From an uncultured Alteromonadaceae bacterium (GTDB lineage Bacteria; Pseudomonadota; Gammaproteobacteria; Enterobacterales; Alteromonadaceae), in contig CANNDC010000001.1 of the NCBI GenBank assembly GCA_947503265.1, forward strand, positions 248,001 to 312,000: 64,000 nt of DNA, given 5' to 3'. Positions 63,424 to 64,000 of the stretch are shown here, piece after piece. The position numbers were made by a program, and so were the translations under genes. The notes under the pieces are model-generated. The model searched no databases, was not told the DNA's origin, and worked only from the letters and a program-made list of their open reading frames with translations. The first letter of the stretch is position 1. Each line of letters begins with the position of its first letter.

Positions 63424-64000
63424 TTAGTTCTGATATAGATTAAATTTTGAGGTCTGAGCAGTGGTTGTCACTTTACCTAAACTTTTATTGATTAGTTCTG
63501 GATAGGGCAAGAATCGATTTGCTACTAAAACAAGTTTAGCGTTTTTATTCAGACGAGTTTTTAACTCCATAATAAAACGCTCTGTGACACTGTAATCCGT
63601 TTGTATGCCAGTGTGGAAAGGGGGGTTAGTTAGCACAAAATCGAATCTTCCATTAACATTAGACAAGCCATCAGAAGCCACAATTTTCGCTTCTATACTG
63701 TTTCGTTCTAGTGTCAACGTTGCGCAATGAAGCGCTAGGGCGCTGACATCGACTAAAGTCAGCCTTACTTTTGGATACCGTTTTGCAACGGCGCAACCAA
63801 TTACGCCCGCACCACAGGCGAAGTCTAATACATCACCAGAAAGTGTTTTCGGTAAATTATCGAGCAACAACTTTGTACCTGCGTCTAATTCATTAGCACT
63901 AAATACGCCGGGAAGAGACGCCACTGTAATCGACTCGCCTTCATGCTCAAATTGATACCACTTAAGCCAATCGTTCAAATCAAAATTGCATGTTTTGTCA
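63424..64000 (-). CDS. rsmC: 16S rRNA (guanine1207-N2)-methyltransferase RsmC, partial: N-terminus outside window
   Basis: The C-terminal 192 residues of RsmC, which methylates G1207 of 16S rRNA. The frame is open to the right edge (DKTCNFDLNDWLKWYQFEHEG), so the TTG at 63978 is not a true start; the missing part is the non-catalytic N-terminal domain. SAM motif I is VLDFACGAGVIG and the catalytic NPPF is in DFVLTNPPFHTG. SLPGVFSANELDAGTKLLL is also typical. Confidence 0.92.
   Translation of the reverse strand, partial: DKTCNFDLNDWLKWYQFEHEGESITVASLPGVFSANELDAGTKLLLDNLPKTLSGDVLDFACGAGVIGCAVAKRYPKVRLTLVDVSALALHCATLTLERNSIEAKIVASDGLSNVNGRFDFVLTNPPFHTGIQTDYSVTERFIMELKTRLNKNAKLVLVANRFLPYPELINKSLGKVTTTAQTSKFNLYQN

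Noticed and set aside
63424..63978. TTG at 63978 as the start of a short methyltransferase
   Set aside because: The frame stays open to the window edge with RsmC-like residues before it, so the gene is cut by the window.

Overview
The window looks like a chromosome segment of a marine gammaproteobacterium of the Alteromonadales (Alteromonas/Paraglaciecola-like). The evidence is a complete MSHA pilus operon, the order mreBCD-maf-rng-yhdP-nit-tldD-yjgA-pmbA, a near-canonical ArcA, moderate-to-low GC, and TonB/sodium-symporter sugar uptake. No rRNA, tRNA, insertion sequence, prophage or CRISPR array was seen. Two genes run off the edges: the urea-carboxylase-type enzyme on the left (missing its C-terminus) and rsmC on the right (missing its N-terminus).

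Layout. 1-7540 (minus): an operon headed by a clear guanidine-I (ykkC) riboswitch, then an ABC importer (binding protein, permease, ATPase), two DUF1989 proteins and a carboxylase. The riboswitch makes this a guanidine-uptake and guanidine-carboxylation operon, not a simple urea operon. 7540-8900: a lone PEP-CTERM secreted protein with a possible sigma-54 promoter. 8900-11640 (minus): a two-subunit molybdenum hydroxylase (IorAB type). 12050-14640: a DUF1800/DUF1501 pair. 14743-34073: the whole MSHA operon (mshI, I2, J, K, L, M, N, E, G, F, B, A, C, D, O, P, Q), ending in a 1,934-residue MshQ with four near-identical LamG repeats.

34074-46010: an accessory block between mshQ and mreB, which are neighbours in other gammaproteobacteria such as Vibrio. 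Its core is a small regulon of a GntR/UTRA repressor. A long perfect palindrome (core ATGTCTTATATAAGACAT) occurs three times: before an aldo/keto reductase-TauD dioxygenase-YeiH exporter operon, before a GH31 glycosidase-SSS symporter operon, and before a TonB receptor. Each copy overlaps the predicted -10. Together the genes suggest uptake of a glycoside, cleavage by GH31, oxidative removal of a sulfur (or other) substituent by the dioxygenase, reduction of the resulting aldehyde by the reductase, and export of sulfite/sulfate by YeiH. This resembles the oxygenolytic sulfoquinovose pathways, but the GH31 lacks the usual sulfoquinovosidase motif, so the substrate is unsettled and may be new.

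46010-64000: housekeeping genes. These are cell shape (mreBCD), Maf pyrophosphatase, RNase G, YhdP, a Nit-type amidase, TldD, YjgA/DarP, PmbA, ArcA, a membrane histidine kinase, a small exported protein, glycogen synthase, and rsmC.
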